Below, piece after piece: positions 43,401 to 58,400 of a DNA stretch of 64,000 bases (position 1 is its first letter; every line of letters begins with the position of its first letter). This stretch comes from Paragorgia papillata (lineage: Eukaryota > Cnidaria > Anthozoa > Scleralcyonacea > Coralliidae), in contig JAWNZC010000106.1 of NCBI GenBank assembly GCA_035771165.1, forward strand, positions 4,021,915 through 4,085,914. Reading direction: 5' to 3'. The position numbers and the translations under genes were made by a program. The notes below the pieces were generated by a model. That model was not told the DNA's origin. It saw only the letters and a program-made list of their open reading frames with translations, and ran no database searches.

Positions 43401-46400
43401 CAGTTCAAAATCATCTTGCCAGAGCAGAATAATGGTAGTCAGGAAGCAAAATCAGTTCAAAATCATCTTGCCAGAGCAGAATAATGGTAGTCAGGAGGCA
43501 AAATCAGTTCAAAATCATCTTGCCAGAGCAGAATAATGGTAGTCAGGAAGCAAAATCAGTTCAAAATCATCTTGCCAGAGCAGAATAATGGTAGTCAGGA
43601 GGCAAAATCAGTTCAAAATCATCTTGCCAGAGCAGAATAATGGTAGTCAGGAGGCAAAATCAGTTCAAAATCATCTTGCCAGAGCAGAATAATGGTAGTC
43701 AGGAGGCAAAATCAGTTCAAAATCATCTTGCCAGAGCAGAATAATGGTAGTCAGGAGGCAAAATCAGTTCAAAATCATCTTGCCAGAGCAGAATAATGGT
43801 AGTCAGGAAGCAAAATCAGTTCAAAATCATCTTGCCAGAGCAGAATAATGGTAGTCAGGAGGCAAAATCAGTTCAAAATCATCTTGCCAGAGCAGAATAA
43901 TGGTAGTCAGGAGGCAAAATCAGTTCAAAATCATCTTGCCAGAGCAGAATAATGGTAGTCAGGAAGCAAAATCAGTTCAAAATCATCTTGCCAGAGCAGA
44001 ATAATGGTAGTCAGGAAGCAAAATCAGTTCAAAATCATCTTGCCAGAGCAGAATAATGGTAGTCAGGAGGCAAAATCAGTTCAAAATCATCTTGCCAGAG
44101 CAGAATAATGGTAGTCAGGAAGCAAAATCAGTTCAAAATCATCTTGCCAGAGCAGAATAATGGTAGTCAGGAAGCAAAATCAGTTCAAAATCATCTTGCC
44201 AGAGCAGAATAATGGTAGTCAGGAGGCAAAATCAGTTCAAAATCATCTTGCCAGAGCAGAATAATGGTAGTCAGGAAGCAAAATCAGTTCAAAATCATCT
44301 TGCCAGAGCAGAATAATGGTAGTCAGGAGCAAAATCAGTTCAAAATCATCTTGCCAGAGCAGAATAATGGTAGTCAGGAGGCAAAATCAGTTCAAAATCA
44401 TCTTGCCAGAGCAGAATAATGGTAGTCAGGAGGCAAAATCAGTTCAAAATCATCTTGCCAGAGCAGAATAATGGTAGTCAGGAAGCAAAATCAGTTCAAA
44501 ATCATCTTGCCAGAGCAGAATAATGGTAGTCAGGAGGCAAAATCAGTTCAAAATCATCTTGCCAGAGCAGAATAATGGTAGTCAGGAGGCAAAATCAGTT
44601 CAAAATCATCTTGCCAGAGCAGAATAATGGTAGTCAGGAAGCAAAATCAGTTCAAAATCATCTTGCCAGAGCAGAATAATGGTAGTCAGGAGGCAAAATC
44701 AGTTCAAAATCATCTTGCCAGAGCAGAATAATGGTAGTCAGGAGGCAAAATCAGTTCAAAATCATCTTGCCAGAGCAGAATAATGGTAGTCAGGAGGCAA
44801 AATCAGTTCAAAATCATCTTGCCAGAGCAGAATAATGGTAGTCAGGAAGCAAAATCAGTTCAAAATCATCTTGCCAGAGCAGAATAATGGTAGTCAGGAG
44901 GCAAAATCAGTTCAAAATCATCTTGCCAGAGCAGAATAATGGTAGTCAGGAAGCAAAATCAGTTCAAAATCATCTTGCCAGAGCAGAATAATGGTAGTCA
45001 GGAGGCAAAATCAGTTCAAAATCATCTTGCCAGAGCAGAATAATGGTAGTCAGGAAGCAAAATCAGTTCAAAATCATCTTGCCAGAGCAGAATAATGGTA
45101 GTCAGGAGGCAAAATCAGTTCAAAATCATCTTGCCAGAGCAGAATAATGGTAGTCAGGAGGCAAAATCAGTTCAAAATCATCTTGCCAGAGCAGAATAAT
45201 GGTAGTCAGGAGGCAAAATCAGTTCAAAATCATCTTGCCAGAGCAGAATAATGGTAGTCAGGAGGCAAAATCAGTTCAAAATCATCTTGCCAGAGCAGAA
45301 TAATGGTAGTCAGGAGGCAAAATCAGTTCAAAATCATCTTGCCAGAGCAGAATAATGGTAGTCAGGAGGCAAAATCAGTTCAAAATCATCTTGCCAGAGC
45401 AGAATAATGGTAGTCAGGAGGCAAAATCAGTTCAAAATCATCTTGCCAGAGCAGAATAATGGTAGTCAGGAGGCAAAATCAGTTCAAAATCATCTTGCCA
45501 GAGCAGAATAATGGTAGTCAGGAGGCAAAATCAGTTCAAAATCATCTTGCCAGAGCAGAATAATGGTAGTCAGGAGGCAAAATCAGTTCAAAATCATCTT
45601 GCCAGAGCAGAATAATGGTAGTCAGGAAGCAAAATCAGTTCAAAATCATCTTGCCAGAGCAGAATAATGGTAGTCAGGAGGCAAAATCAGTTCAAAATCA
45701 TCTTGCCAGAGCAGAATAATGGTAGTCAGGAAGCAAAATCAGTTCAAAATCATCTTGCCAGAGCAGAATAATGGTAGTCAGGAAGCAAAATCAGTTCAAA
45801 ATCATCTTGCCAGAGCAGAATAATGGTAGTCAGGAGGCAAAATCAGTTCAAAATCATCTTGCCAGAGCAGAATAATGGTAGTCAGGAGGCAAAATCAGTT
45901 CAAAATCATCTTGCCAGAGCAGAATAATGGTAGTCAGGAGGCAAAATCAGTTCAAAATCATCTTGCCAGAGCAGAATAATGGTAGTCAGGAGGCAAAATC
46001 AGTTCAAAATCATCTTGCCAGAGCAGAATCATCTTGCCAGAGCAGAATAATGGTAGTCAGGAAGCAAAATCAGTTCAAAATCATCTTGCCAGAGCAGAAT
46101 AATGGTAGTCAGGAGGCAAAATCAGTTCAAAATCATCTTGCCAGAGCAGAATAATGGTAGTCAGGAAGCAAAATCAGTTCAAAATCATCTTGCCAGAGCA
46201 GAATAATGGTAGTCAGGAGGCAAAATCAGTTCAAAATCATCTTGCCAGAGCAGAATAATGGTAGTCAGGAAGCAAAATCAGTTCAAAATCATCTTGCCAG
46301 AGCAGAATAATGGTAGTCAGGAGGCAAAATCAGTTCAAAATCATCTTGCCAGAGCAGAATAATGGTAGTCAGGAGGCAAAATCAGTTCAAAATCATCTTG

Positions 46401-49400
46401 CCAGAGCAGAATAATGGTAGTCAGGAGGCAAAAATCAGTTCAAAATCATCTTGCCAGAGCAGAATAATGGTAGTCAGGAGGCAAAATCAGTTCAAAATCA
46501 TCTTGCCAGAGCAGAATAATGGTAGTCAGGAAGCAAAATCAGTTCAAAATCATCTTGCCAGAGCAGAATAATGGTAGTCAGGAGGCAAAATCAGTTCAAA
46601 ATCATCTTGCCAGAGCAGAATAATGGTAGTCAGGAAGCAAAATCAGTTCAAAATCATCTTGCCAGAGCAGAGCAGAATAATGGTAGTCAGGAGGCAAAAT
46701 CAGTTCAAAATCATCTTGCCAGAGCAGAATAATGGTAGTCAGGAGGAAAAAATCAGTTCAAAATCATCTTGCCAGAGCAGAATAATGGTAGTCAGGAGCA
46801 AAATCAGTTCAAAATCATCTTGCCAGAGCAGAATAATGGTAGTCAGGAGGCAAAATCAGTTCAAAATCATCTTGCCAGAGCAGAATAATGGTAGTCAGGA
46901 GGCAAAATCAGTTCAAAATCATCTTGCCAGAGCAGAATAATGGTAGTCAGGAGGCAAAATCAGTTCAAAAATCATCTTGCCAGAGCAGAATAATGGTAGT
47001 CAGGAAGCAAAATCAGTTCAAAATCATCTTGCCAGAGCAGAATAATGGTAGTCAGGAGGCAAAATCAGTTCAAAATCATCTTGCCAGAGCAGAATAATGG
47101 TAGTCAGGAGGCAAAATCAGTTCAAAATCATCATCTTGCCAGAGCAGAATAATGGTAGTCAGGAGCAAAATCAGTTCAAAATCATCTTGCCAGAGCAGAA
47201 ATGGTAGTCAGGAAGCAAAATCAGTTCAAAATCATCTTGCCAGAGCAGAATAATGGTAGTCAGGAGGCAAAATCAGTTCAAAATCATCTTGCCAGAGCAG
47301 AATAATGGTAGTCAGGAAGCAAAATCAGTTCAAAATCATCTTGCCAGAGCAGAATAATGGTAGTCAGGAGGCAAAATCAGTTCAAAATCATCTTGCCAGA
47401 GCAGAATAATGGTAGTCAGGAAGCAAAATCAGTTCAAAATCATCTTGCCAGAGCAGAATAATGGTAGTCAGGAGGCAAAATCAGTTCAAAATCATCTCCA
47501 GAGCAGAATAATGGTAGTCAGGAGGCAAAATCAGTTCAAAATCATCTTGCCAGAGCAGAATAATGGTAGTCAGGAAGCAAAATCAGTTCAAAATCATCTT
47601 GCCAGAGCAGAATAATGGTAGTCAGGAGGCAAAATCAGTTCAAAATCATCTTGCCAGAGCAGAATAATGGTAGTCAGGAAGCAAAATCAGTTCAAAATCA
47701 TCTTGCCAGAGCAGAATAATGGTAGTCAGGAGGCAAAATCAGTTCAAAATCATCTTGGCCAGAGCAGAATAATGGTAGTCAGGAGGCAAAATCAGTTCAA
47801 AATCATCTTGCCAGAGCAGAATAATGGTAGTCAGGAGGCAAAATCAGTTCAAAATCATCTTGCCAGAGCAGAATAATGGTAGTCAGGAGGCAAAATCAGT
47901 TCAAAATCATCTTGCCAGAGCAGAATAATGGTAGTCAGGAAGCAAAATCAGTTCAAAATCATCTTGCCAGAGCAGAATAATGGTAGTCAGGAAGCAAAAT
48001 CAGTTCAAAATCATCTTGCCAAGGCAGAATAATGGTAGTCAGGAGGCAAAATCAGTTCAAAATCATCTTGCCAGAGCAGAATAATGGTAGTCAGGAGGCA
48101 AAATCAGTTCAAAATCATCTTGCCAGAGCAGAATAATGGTAGTCAGGAGGCAAAATCAGTTCAAAATCATCTTGCCAGAGCAGAATAATGGTAGTCAGGA
48201 GGCAAAATCAGTTCAAAATCATCTTGCCAGAGCAGAATAATGGTAGTCAGGAGGCAAAATCAGTTCAAAATCATCTTGCCAGAGCAGAATAATGGTAGTC
48301 AGGAGGCAAAATCAGTTCAAAATCATCTTGCCAGAGCAGAATAATGGTAGTCAGGAAGCAAAATCAGTTCAAAATCATCTTGCCAGAGCAGAATAATGGT
48401 AGTCAGGAAGCAAAATCAGTTCAAAATCATCTTGCCAGAGCAGAATAATGGTAGTCAGGAGGCAAAATCAGTTCAAAATCATCTTGCCAGAGCAGAATAA
48501 TGGTAGTCAGGAGGCAAAATCAGTTCAAAATCATCTTGCCAGAGCAGAATAATGGTAGTCAGGAGGCAAAATCAGTTCAAAATCATCTTGCCAGAGCAGA
48601 ATAATGGTAGTCAGGAAGCAAAATCAGTTCAAAATCATCTTGCCAGAGCAGAATAATGGTAGTCAGGAGGCAAAATCAGTTCAAAATCATCTTGCCAGAG
48701 CAGAATAATGGTAGTCAGGAAGCAAAATCAGTTCAAAATCATCTTGCCAGAGCAGAATAATGGTAGTCAGGAGGCAAAATCAGTTCAAAATCATCTTGCC
48801 AGAGCAGAATAATGGTAGTCAGGAGGCAAAATCAGTTCAAAATCATCTTGCCAGAGCAGAATAATGGTAGTCAGGAGGCAAAATCAGTTCAAAATCATCT
48901 TGCCAGAGCAGAATAATGGTAGTCAGGAGGCAAAATCAGTTCAAAATCATCTTGCCAGAGCAGAATAATGGTAGTCAGGAAGCAAAATCAGTTCAAAATC
49001 ATCTTGCCAGAGCAGAATAATGGTAGTCAGGAAGCAAAATCAGTTCAAAATCATCTTGCCAGAGCAGAATAATGGTAGTCAGGAGGCAAAATCAGTTCAA
49101 AATCATCTTGCCAGAGCAGAATAATGGTAGTCAGGAGGCAAAATCAGTTCAAAATCATCTTGCCAGAGCAGAATAATGGTAGTCAGGAGGCAAAATCAGT
49201 TCAAAATCATCTTGCCAGAGCAGAATAATGGTAGTCAGGAGGCAAAATCAGTTCAAAATCATCTTGCCAGAGCAGAATAATGGTAGTCAGGAGGCAAAAT
49301 CAGTTCAAAATCATCTTGCCAGAGCAGAATAATGGTAGTCAGGAGGCAAAATCAGTTCAAAATCATCTTGCCAGAGCAGAATAATGGTAGTCAGGAGGCA

Positions 49401-52400
49401 AAATCAGTTCAAAATCATCTTGCCAGAGCAGAATAATGGTAGTCAGGAAGCAAAATCAGTTCAAAATCATCTTGCCAGAGCAGAATAATGGTAGTCAGGA
49501 AGCAAAATCAGTTCAAAATCATCTTGCCAGAGCAGAATAATGGTAGTCAGGAGGCAAAATCAGTTCAAAATCATCTTGCCAGAGCAGAATAATGGTAGTC
49601 AGGAGGCAAAATCAGTTCAAAATCATCTTGCCAGAGCAGAATAATGGTAGTCAGGAGGCAAAATCAGTTCAAAATCATCTTGCCAGAGCAGAATAATGGT
49701 AGTCAGGAGGCAAAATCAGTTCAAAATCATCTTGCCAGAGCAGAATAATGGTAGTCAGGAGGTCAAAATCAGTTCAAAATCATCTTGCCAGAGCAGAATA
49801 ATGGTAGTCAGGAAGCAAAATCAGTTCAAAATCATCTTGCCAGAGCAGAATAATGGTAGTCAGGAAGCAAAATCAGTTCAAAATCATCTTGCCAGAGCAG
49901 AATAATGGTAGTCAGGAGGCAAAATCAGTTCAAAATCATCTTGCCAGAGCAGAATAATGGTAGTCAGGAGGCAAAATCAGTTCAAAATCATCTTGCCAGA
50001 GCAGAATAATGGTAGTCAGGAGGCAAAATCAGTTCAAAATCATCTTGCCAGAGCAGAATAATGGTAGTCAGGAAGCAAAATCAGTTCAAAATCATCTTGC
50101 CAGAGCAGAATAATGGTAGTCAGGAAGCAAAATCAGTTCAAAATCATCTTGCCAGAGCAGAATAATGGTAGTCAGGAAGCAAAATCAGTTCAAAATCATC
50201 TTGCCAGAGCAGAATAATGGTAGTCAGGAAGCAAAATCAGTTCAAAATCATCTTGCCAGAGCAGAATAATGGTAGTCAGGAGGCAAAATCAGTTCAAAAT
50301 CATCTTGCCAGAGCAGAATAATGGTAGTCAGGAGGCAAAATCAGTTCAAAATCATCTTGCCAGAGCAGAATAATGGTAGTCAGGAGGCAAAATCAGTTCA
50401 AAATCATCTTGCCAGAGCAGAATAATGGTAGTCAGGAAGCAAAATCAGTTCAAAATCATCTTGCCAGAGCAGAATAATGGTAGTCAGGAGGCAAAATCAG
50501 TTCAAAATCATCTTGCCAGAGCAGAATAATGGTAGTCAGGAAGCAAAATCAGTTCAAAATCATCTTGCCAGAGCAGAATAATGGTAGTCAGGAGGCAAAA
50601 TCAGTTCAAAATCATCTTGCCAGAGCAGAATAATGGTAGTCAGGAGGCAAAATCAGTTCAAAATCATCTTGCCAGAGCAGAATAATGGTAGTCAGGAGGC
50701 AAAATCAGTTCAAAATCATCTTGCCAGAGCAGAATAATGGTAGTCAGGAGGTCAAAATCAGTTCAAAATCATCTTGCCAGAGCAGAATAATGGTAGTCAG
50801 GAAGCAAAATCAGTTCAAAATCATCTTGCCAGAGCAGAATAATGGTAGTCAGGAAGCAAAATCAGTTCAAAATCATCTTGCCAGAGCAGAATAATGGTAG
50901 TCAGGAGGCAAAATCAGTTCAAAATCATCTTGCCAGAGCAGAATAATGGTAGTCAGGAGGTCAAAATCAGTTCAAAATCATCTTGCCAGAGCAGAATAAT
51001 GGTAGTCAGGAGGCAAAATCAGTTCAAAATCATCTTGCCAGAGCAGAATAATGGTAGTCAGGAGGCAAAATCAGTTCAAAATCATCTTGCCAGAGCAGAA
51101 TAATGGTAGTCAGGAGGCAAAATCAGTTCAAAATCATCTTGCCAGAGCAGAATAATGGTAGTCAGGAGGCAAAATCAGTTCAAAATCATCTTGCCAGAGC
51201 AGAATAATGGTAGTCAGGAGGCAAAATCAGTTCAAAATCATCTTGCCAGAGCAGAATAATGGTAGTCAGGAAGCAAAATCAGTTCAAAATCATCTTGCCA
51301 GAGCAGAATAATGGTAGTCAGGAAGCAAAATCAGTTCAAAATCATCTTGCCAGAGCAGAATAATGGTAGTCAGGAGGCAAAATCAGTTCAAAATCATCTT
51401 GCCAGAGCAGAATAATGGTAGTCAGGAGGCAAAATCAGTTCAAAATCATCTTGCCAGAGCAGAATAATGGTAGTCAGGAGGCAAAATCAGTTCAAAATCA
51501 TCTTGCCAGAGCAGAATAATGGTAGTCAGGAGGCAAAATCAGTTCAAAATCATCTTGCCAGAGCAGAATAATGGTAGTCAGGAGGCAAAATCAGTTCAAA
51601 ATCATCTTGCCAGAGCAGAATAATGGTAGTCAGGAAGCAAAATCAGTTCAAAATCATCTTGCCAGAGCAGAATAATGATAGTCAGGAAGCAAAATCAGTT
51701 CAAAATCATCTTGCCAGAGCAGAATAATGGTAGTCAGGAGGCAAAATCAGTTCAAAATCATCTTGCCAGAGCAGAATAATGGTAGTCAGGAGGCAAAATC
51801 AGTTCAAAATCATCTTGCCAGAGCAGAATAATGGTAGTCAGGAGGCAAAATCAGTTCAAAATCATCTTGCCAGAGCAGAATAATGGTAGTCAGGAAGCAA
51901 AATCAGTTCAAAATCATCTTGCCAGAGCAGAATAATGGTAGTCAGGAAGCAAAATCAGTTCAAAATCATCTTGCCAGAGCAGAATAATGGTAGTCAGGAG
52001 GCAAAATCAGTTCAAAATCATCTTGCCAGAGCAGAATAATGGTAGTCAGGAAGCAAAATCAGTTCAAAATCATCTTGCCAGAGCAGAATAATGGTAGTCA
52101 GGAGGCAAAATCAGTTCAAAATCATCTTGCCAGAGCAGAATAATGGTAGTCAGGAAGCAAAATCAGTTCAAAATCATCTTGCCAGAGCAGAATAATGGTA
52201 GTCAGGAGGCAAAATCAGTTCAAAATCATCTTGCCAGAGCAGAATAATGGTAGTCAGGAGGCAAAATCAGTTCAAAATCATCTTGCCAGAGCAGAATAAT
52301 GGTAGTCAGGAAGCAAAATCAGTTCAAAATCATCTTGCCAGAGCAGAATAATGGTAGTCAGGAGGCAAAATCAGTTCAAAATCATCTTGCCAGAGCAGAA

Positions 52401-55400
52401 TAATGGTAGTCAGGAGGCAAAATCAGTTCAAAATCATCTTGCCAGAGCAGAATAATGGTAGTCAGGAAGCAAAATCAGTTCAAAATCATCTTGCCAGAGC
52501 AGAATAATGGTAGTCAGGAGGTAAAATCAGTTCAAAATCATCTTGCCAGAGCAGAATAATGGTAGTCAGGAGGCAAAATCAGTTCAAAATCATCTTGCCA
52601 GAGCAGAATAATGGTAGTCAGGAAGCAAAATCAGTTCAAAATCATCTTGCCAGAGCAGAATAATGGTAGTCAGGAGGCAAAATCAGTTCAAAATCATCTT
52701 GCCAGAGCAGAATAATGGTAGTCAGGAAGCAAAATCAGTTCAAAATCATCTTGCCAGAGCAGAATAATGGTAGTCAGGAGGCAAAATCAGTTCAAAATCA
52801 TCTTGCCAGAGCAGAATAATGGTAGTCAGGAAGCAAAATCAGTTCAAAATCATCTTGCCAGAGCAGAATAATGGTAGTCAGGAAGCAAAATCAGTTCAAA
52901 ATCATCTTGCCAGAGCAGAATAATGGTAGTCAGGAGGCAAAATCAGTTCAAAATCATCTTGCCAGAGCAGAATAATGGTAGTCAGGAGGCAAAATCAGTT
53001 CAAAATCATCTTGCCAGAGCAGAATAATGGTAGTCAGGAGGCAAAATCAGTTCAAAATCATCTTGCCAGAGCAGAATAATGGTAGTCAGGAAGCAAAATC
53101 AGTTCAAAATCATCTTGCCAGAGCAGAATAATGGTAGTCAGGAGGCAAAATCAGTTCAAAATCATCTTGCCAGAGCAGAATAATGGTAGTCAGGAGGCAA
53201 AATCAGTTCAAAATCATCTTGCCAGAGCAGAATAATGGTAGTCAGGAGGCAAAATCAGTTCAAAATCATCTTGCCAGAGCAGAATAATGGTAGTCAGGAA
53301 GCAAAATCAGTTCAAAATCATCTTGCCAGAGCAGAATAATGGTAGTCAGGAGGCAAAATCAGTTCAAAATCATCTTGCCAGAGCAGAATAATGGTAGTCA
53401 GGAGGCAAAATCAGTTCAAAATCATCTTGCCAGAGCAGAATAATGGTAGTCAGGAAGCAAAATCAGTTCAAAATCATCTTGCCAGAGCAGAATAATGGTA
53501 GTCAGGAGGCAAAATCAGTTCAAAATCATCTTGCCAGAGCAGAATAATGGTAGTCAGGAGGCAAAATCAGTTCAAAATCATCTTGCCAGAGCAGAATAAT
53601 GGTAGTCAGGAGGCAAAATCAGTTCAAAATCATCTTGCCAGAGCAGAATAATGGTAGTCAGGAAGCAAAATCAGTTCAAAATCATCTTGCCAGAGCAGAA
53701 TAATGGTAGTCAGGAAGCAAAATCAGTTCAAAATCATCTTGCCAGAGCAGAATAATGGTAGTCAGGAGGCAAAATCAGTTCAAAATCATCTTGCCAGAGC
53801 AGAATAATGGTAGTCAGGAAGCAAAATCAGTTCAAAATCATCTTGCCAGAGCAGAATAATGGTAGTCAGGAAGCAAAATCAGTTCAAAATCATCTTGCCA
53901 GAGCAGAATAATGGTAGTCAGGAGGCAAAATCAGTTCAAAATCATCTTGCCAGAGCAGAATAATGGTAGTCAGGAGGCAAAATCAGTTCAAAATCATCTT
54001 GCCAGAGCAGAATAATGGTAGTCAGGAAGCAAAATCAGTTCAAAATCATCTTGCCAGAGCAGAATAATGGTAGTCAGGAGGCAAAATCAGTTCAAAATCA
54101 TCTTGCCAGAGCAGAATAATGGTAGTCAGGAGGCAAAATCAGTTCAAAATCATCTTGCCAGAGCAGAATAATGGTAGTCAGGAAGCAAAATCAGTTCAAA
54201 ATCATCTTGCCAGAGCAGAATAATGGTAGTCAGGAGGCAAAATCAGTTCAAAATCATCTTGCCAGAGCAGAATAATGGTAGTCAGGAGGCAAAATCAGTT
54301 CAAAATCATCTTGCCAGAGCAGAATAATGGTAGTCAGGAGGCAAAATCAGTTCAAAATCATCTTGCCAGAGCAGAATAATGGTAGTCAGGAGGCAAAATC
54401 AGTTCAAAATCATCTTGCCAGAGCAGAATAATGGTAGTCAGGAAGCAAAATCAGTTCAAAATCATCTTGCCAGAGCAGAATAATGGTAGTCAGGAGGCAA
54501 AATCAGTTCAAAATCATCTTGCCAGAGCAGAATAATGGTAGTCAGGAAGCAAAATCAGTTCAAAATCATCTTGCCAGAGCAGAATAATGGTAGTCAGGAA
54601 GCAAAATCAGTTCAAAATCATCTTGCCAGAGCAGAATAATGGTAGTCAGGAAGCAAAATCAGTTCAAAATCATCTTGCCAGAGCAGAATAATGGTAGTCA
54701 GGAGGCAAAATCAGTTCAAAATCATCTTGCCAGAGCAGAATAATGGTAGTCAGGAGGCAAAATCAGTTCAAAATCATCTTGCCAGAGCAGAATAATGGTA
54801 GTCAGGAAGCAAAATCAGTTCAAAATCATCTTGCCAGAGCAGAATAATGGTAGTCAGGAGGCAAAATCAGTTCAAAATCATCTTGCCAGAGCAGAATAAT
54901 GGTAGTCAGGAGGCAAAATCAGTTCAAAATCATCTTGCCAGAGCAGAATAATGGTAGTCAGGAGGCAAAATCAGTTCAAAATCATCTTGCCAGAGCAGAA
55001 TAATGGTAGTCAGGAAGCAAAATCAGTTCAAAATCATCTTGCCAGAGCAGAATAATGGTAGTCAGGAAGCAAAATCAGTTCAAAATCATCTTGCCAGAGC
55101 AGAATAATGGTAGTCAGGAGGCAAAATCAGTTCAAAATCATCTTGCCAGAGCAGAATAATGGTAGTCAGGAAGCAAAATCAGTTCAAAATCATCTTGCCA
55201 GAGCAGAATAATGGTAGTCAGGAAGCAAAATCAGTTCAAAATCATCTTGCCAGAGCAGAATAATGGTAGTCAGGAGGCAAAATCAGTTCAAAATCATCTT
55301 GCCAGAGCAGAATAATGGTAGTCAGGAGGCAAAATCAGTTCAAAATCATCTTGCCAGAGCAGAATAATGGTAGTCAGGAAGCAAAATCAGTTCAAAATCA

Positions 55401-58400
55401 TCTTGCCAGAGCAGAATAATGGTAGTCAGGAGGCAAAATCAGTTCAAAATCATCTTGCCAGAGCAGAATAATGGTAGTCAGGAGGCAAAATCAGTTCAAA
55501 ATCATCTTGCCAGAGCAGAATAATGGTGTAGTCAGGAAGCAAAATCAGTTCAAAATCATCTTGCCAGAGCAGAATAATGGTAGTCAGGAGGCAAAATCAG
55601 TTCAAAATCATCTTGCCAGAGCAGAATAATGGTAGTCAGGAGGCAAAATCAGTTCAAAATCATCTTGCCAGAGCAGAATAATGGTAGTCAGGAGGCAAAA
55701 TCAGTTCAAAATCATCTTGCCAGAGCAGAATAATGGTAGTCAGGAGGCAAAATCAGTTCAAAATCATCTTGCCAGAGCAGAATAATGGTAGTCAGGAAGC
55801 AAAATCAGTTCAAAATCATCTTGCCAGAGCAGAATAATGGTAGTCAGGAGGCAAAATCAGTTCAAAATCATCTTGCCAGAGCAGAATAATGGTAGTCAGG
55901 AAGCAAAATCAGTTCAAAATCATCTTGCCAGAGCAGAATAATGGTAGTCAGGAAGCAAAATCAGTTCAAAATCATCTTGCCAGAGCAGAATAATGGTAGT
56001 CAGGAGGCAAAATCAGTTCAAAATCATCTTGCCAGAGCAGAATAATGGTAGTCAGGAGGCAAAATCAGTTCAAAATCATCTTGCCAGAGCAGAATAATGG
56101 TAGTCAGGAGGCAAAATCAGTTCAAAATCATCTTGCCAGAGCAGAATAATGGTAGTCAGGAAGCAAAATCAGTTCAAAATCATCTTGCCAGAGCAGAATA
56201 ATGGTAGTCAGGAGGCAAAATCAGTTCAAAATCATCTTGCCAGAGCAGAATAATGGTAGTCAGGAAGCAAAATCAGTTCAAAATCATCTTGCCAGAGCAG
56301 AATAATGGTAGTCAGGAGGCAAAATCAGTTCAAAATCATCTTGCCAGAGCAGAATAATGGTAGTCAGGAAGCAAAATCAGTTCAAAATCATCTTGCCAGA
56401 GCAGAATAATGGTAGTCAGGAAGCAAAATCAGTTCAAAATCATCTTGCCAGAGCAGAATAATGGTAGTCAGGAGGCAAAATCAGTTCAAAATCATCTTGC
56501 CAGAGCAGAATAATGGTAGTCAGGAGGCAAAATCAGTTCAAAATCATCTTGCCAGAGCAGAATAATGGTAGTCAGGAGGCAAAATCAGTTCAAAATCATC
56601 TTGCCAGAGCAGAATAATGGTAGTCAGGAGGCAAAATCAGTTCAAAATCATCTTGCCAGAGCAGAATAATGGTAGTCAGGAGGCAAAATCAGTTCAAAAT
56701 CATCTTGCCAGAGCAGAATAATGGTAGTCAGGAGGCAAAATCAGTTCAAAATCATCTTGCCAGAGCAGAATAATGGTAGTCAGGAGGCAAAATCAGTTCA
56801 AAATCATCTTGCCAGAGCAGAATAATGGTAGTCAGGAAGCAAAATCAGTTCAAAATCATCTTGCCAGAGCAGAATAATGGTAGTCAGGAAGCAAAATCAG
56901 TTCAAAATCATCTTGCCAGAGCAGAATAATGGTAGTCAGGAGGCAAAATCAGTTCAAAATCATCTTGCCAGAGCAGAATAATGGTAGTCAGGAGGCAAAA
57001 TCAGTTCAAAATCATCTTGCCAGAGCAGAATAATGGTAGTCAGGAGGCAAAATCAGTTCAAAATCATCTTGCCAGAGCAGAATAATGGTAGTCAGGAAGC
57101 AAAATCAGTTCAAAATCATCTTGCCAGAGCAGAATAATGGTAGTCAGGAAGCAAAATCAGTTCAAAATCATCTTGCCAGAGCAGAATAATGGTAGTCAGG
57201 AAGCAAAATCAGTTCAAAATCATCTTGCCAGAGCAGAATAATGGTAGTCAGGAGGCAAAATCAGTTCAAAATCATCTTGCCAGAGCAGAATAATGGTAGT
57301 CAGGAAGCAAAATCAGTTCAAAATCATCTTGCCAGAGCAGAATAATGGTAGTCAGGAAGCAAAATCAGTTCAAAATCATCTTGCCAGAGCAGAATAATGG
57401 TAGTCAGGAGGCAAAATCAGTTCAAAATCATCTTGCCAGAGCAGAATAATGGTAGTCAGGAGGCAAAATCAGTTCAAAATCATCTTGCCAGAGCAGAATA
57501 ATGGTAGTCAGGAAGCAAAATCAGTTCAAAATCATCTTGCCAGAGCAGAATAATGGTAGTCAGGAGGCAAAATCAGTTCAAAATCATCTTGCCAGAGCAG
57601 AATAATGGTAGTCAGGAGGCAAAATCAGTTCAAAATCATCTTGCCAGAGCAGAATAATGGTAGTCAGGAAGCAAAATCAGTTCAAAATCATCTTGCCAGA
57701 GCAGAATAATGGTAGTCAGGAGGCAAAATCAGTTCAAAATCATCTTGCCAGAGCAGAATAATGGTAGTCAGGAGGCAAAATCAGTTCAAAATCATCTTGC
57801 CAGAGCAGAATAATGGTAGTCAGGAGGCAAAATCAGTTCAAAATCATCTTGCCAGAGCAGAATAATGGTAGTCAGGAGGCAAAATCAGTTCAAAATCATC
57901 TTGCCAGAGCAGAATAATGGTAGTCAGGAAGCAAAATCAGTTCAAAATCATCTTGCCAGAGCAGAATAATGGTAGTCAGGAGGCAAAATCAGTTCAAAAT
58001 CATCTTGCCAGAGCAGAATAATGGTAGTCAGGAAGCAAAATCAGTTCAAAATCATCTTGCCAGAGCAGAATAATGGTAGTCAGGAAGCAAAATCAGTTCA
58101 AAATCATCTTGCCAGAGCAGAATAATGGTAGTCAGGAGGCAAAATCAGTTCAAAATCATCTTGCCAGAGCAGAATAATGGTAGTCAGGAGGCAAAATCAG
58201 TTTCAAAATCATCTTGCCAGAGCAGAATAATGGTAGTCAGGAGGCAAAATCAGTTCAAAATCATCTTGCCAGAGCAGAATAATGGTAGTCAGGAAGCAAA
58301 ATCAGTTCAAAATCATCTTGCCAGAGCAGAATAATGGTAGTCAGGAGGCAAAATCAGTTCAAAATCATCTTGCCAGAGCAGAATAATGGTAGTCAGGAGG

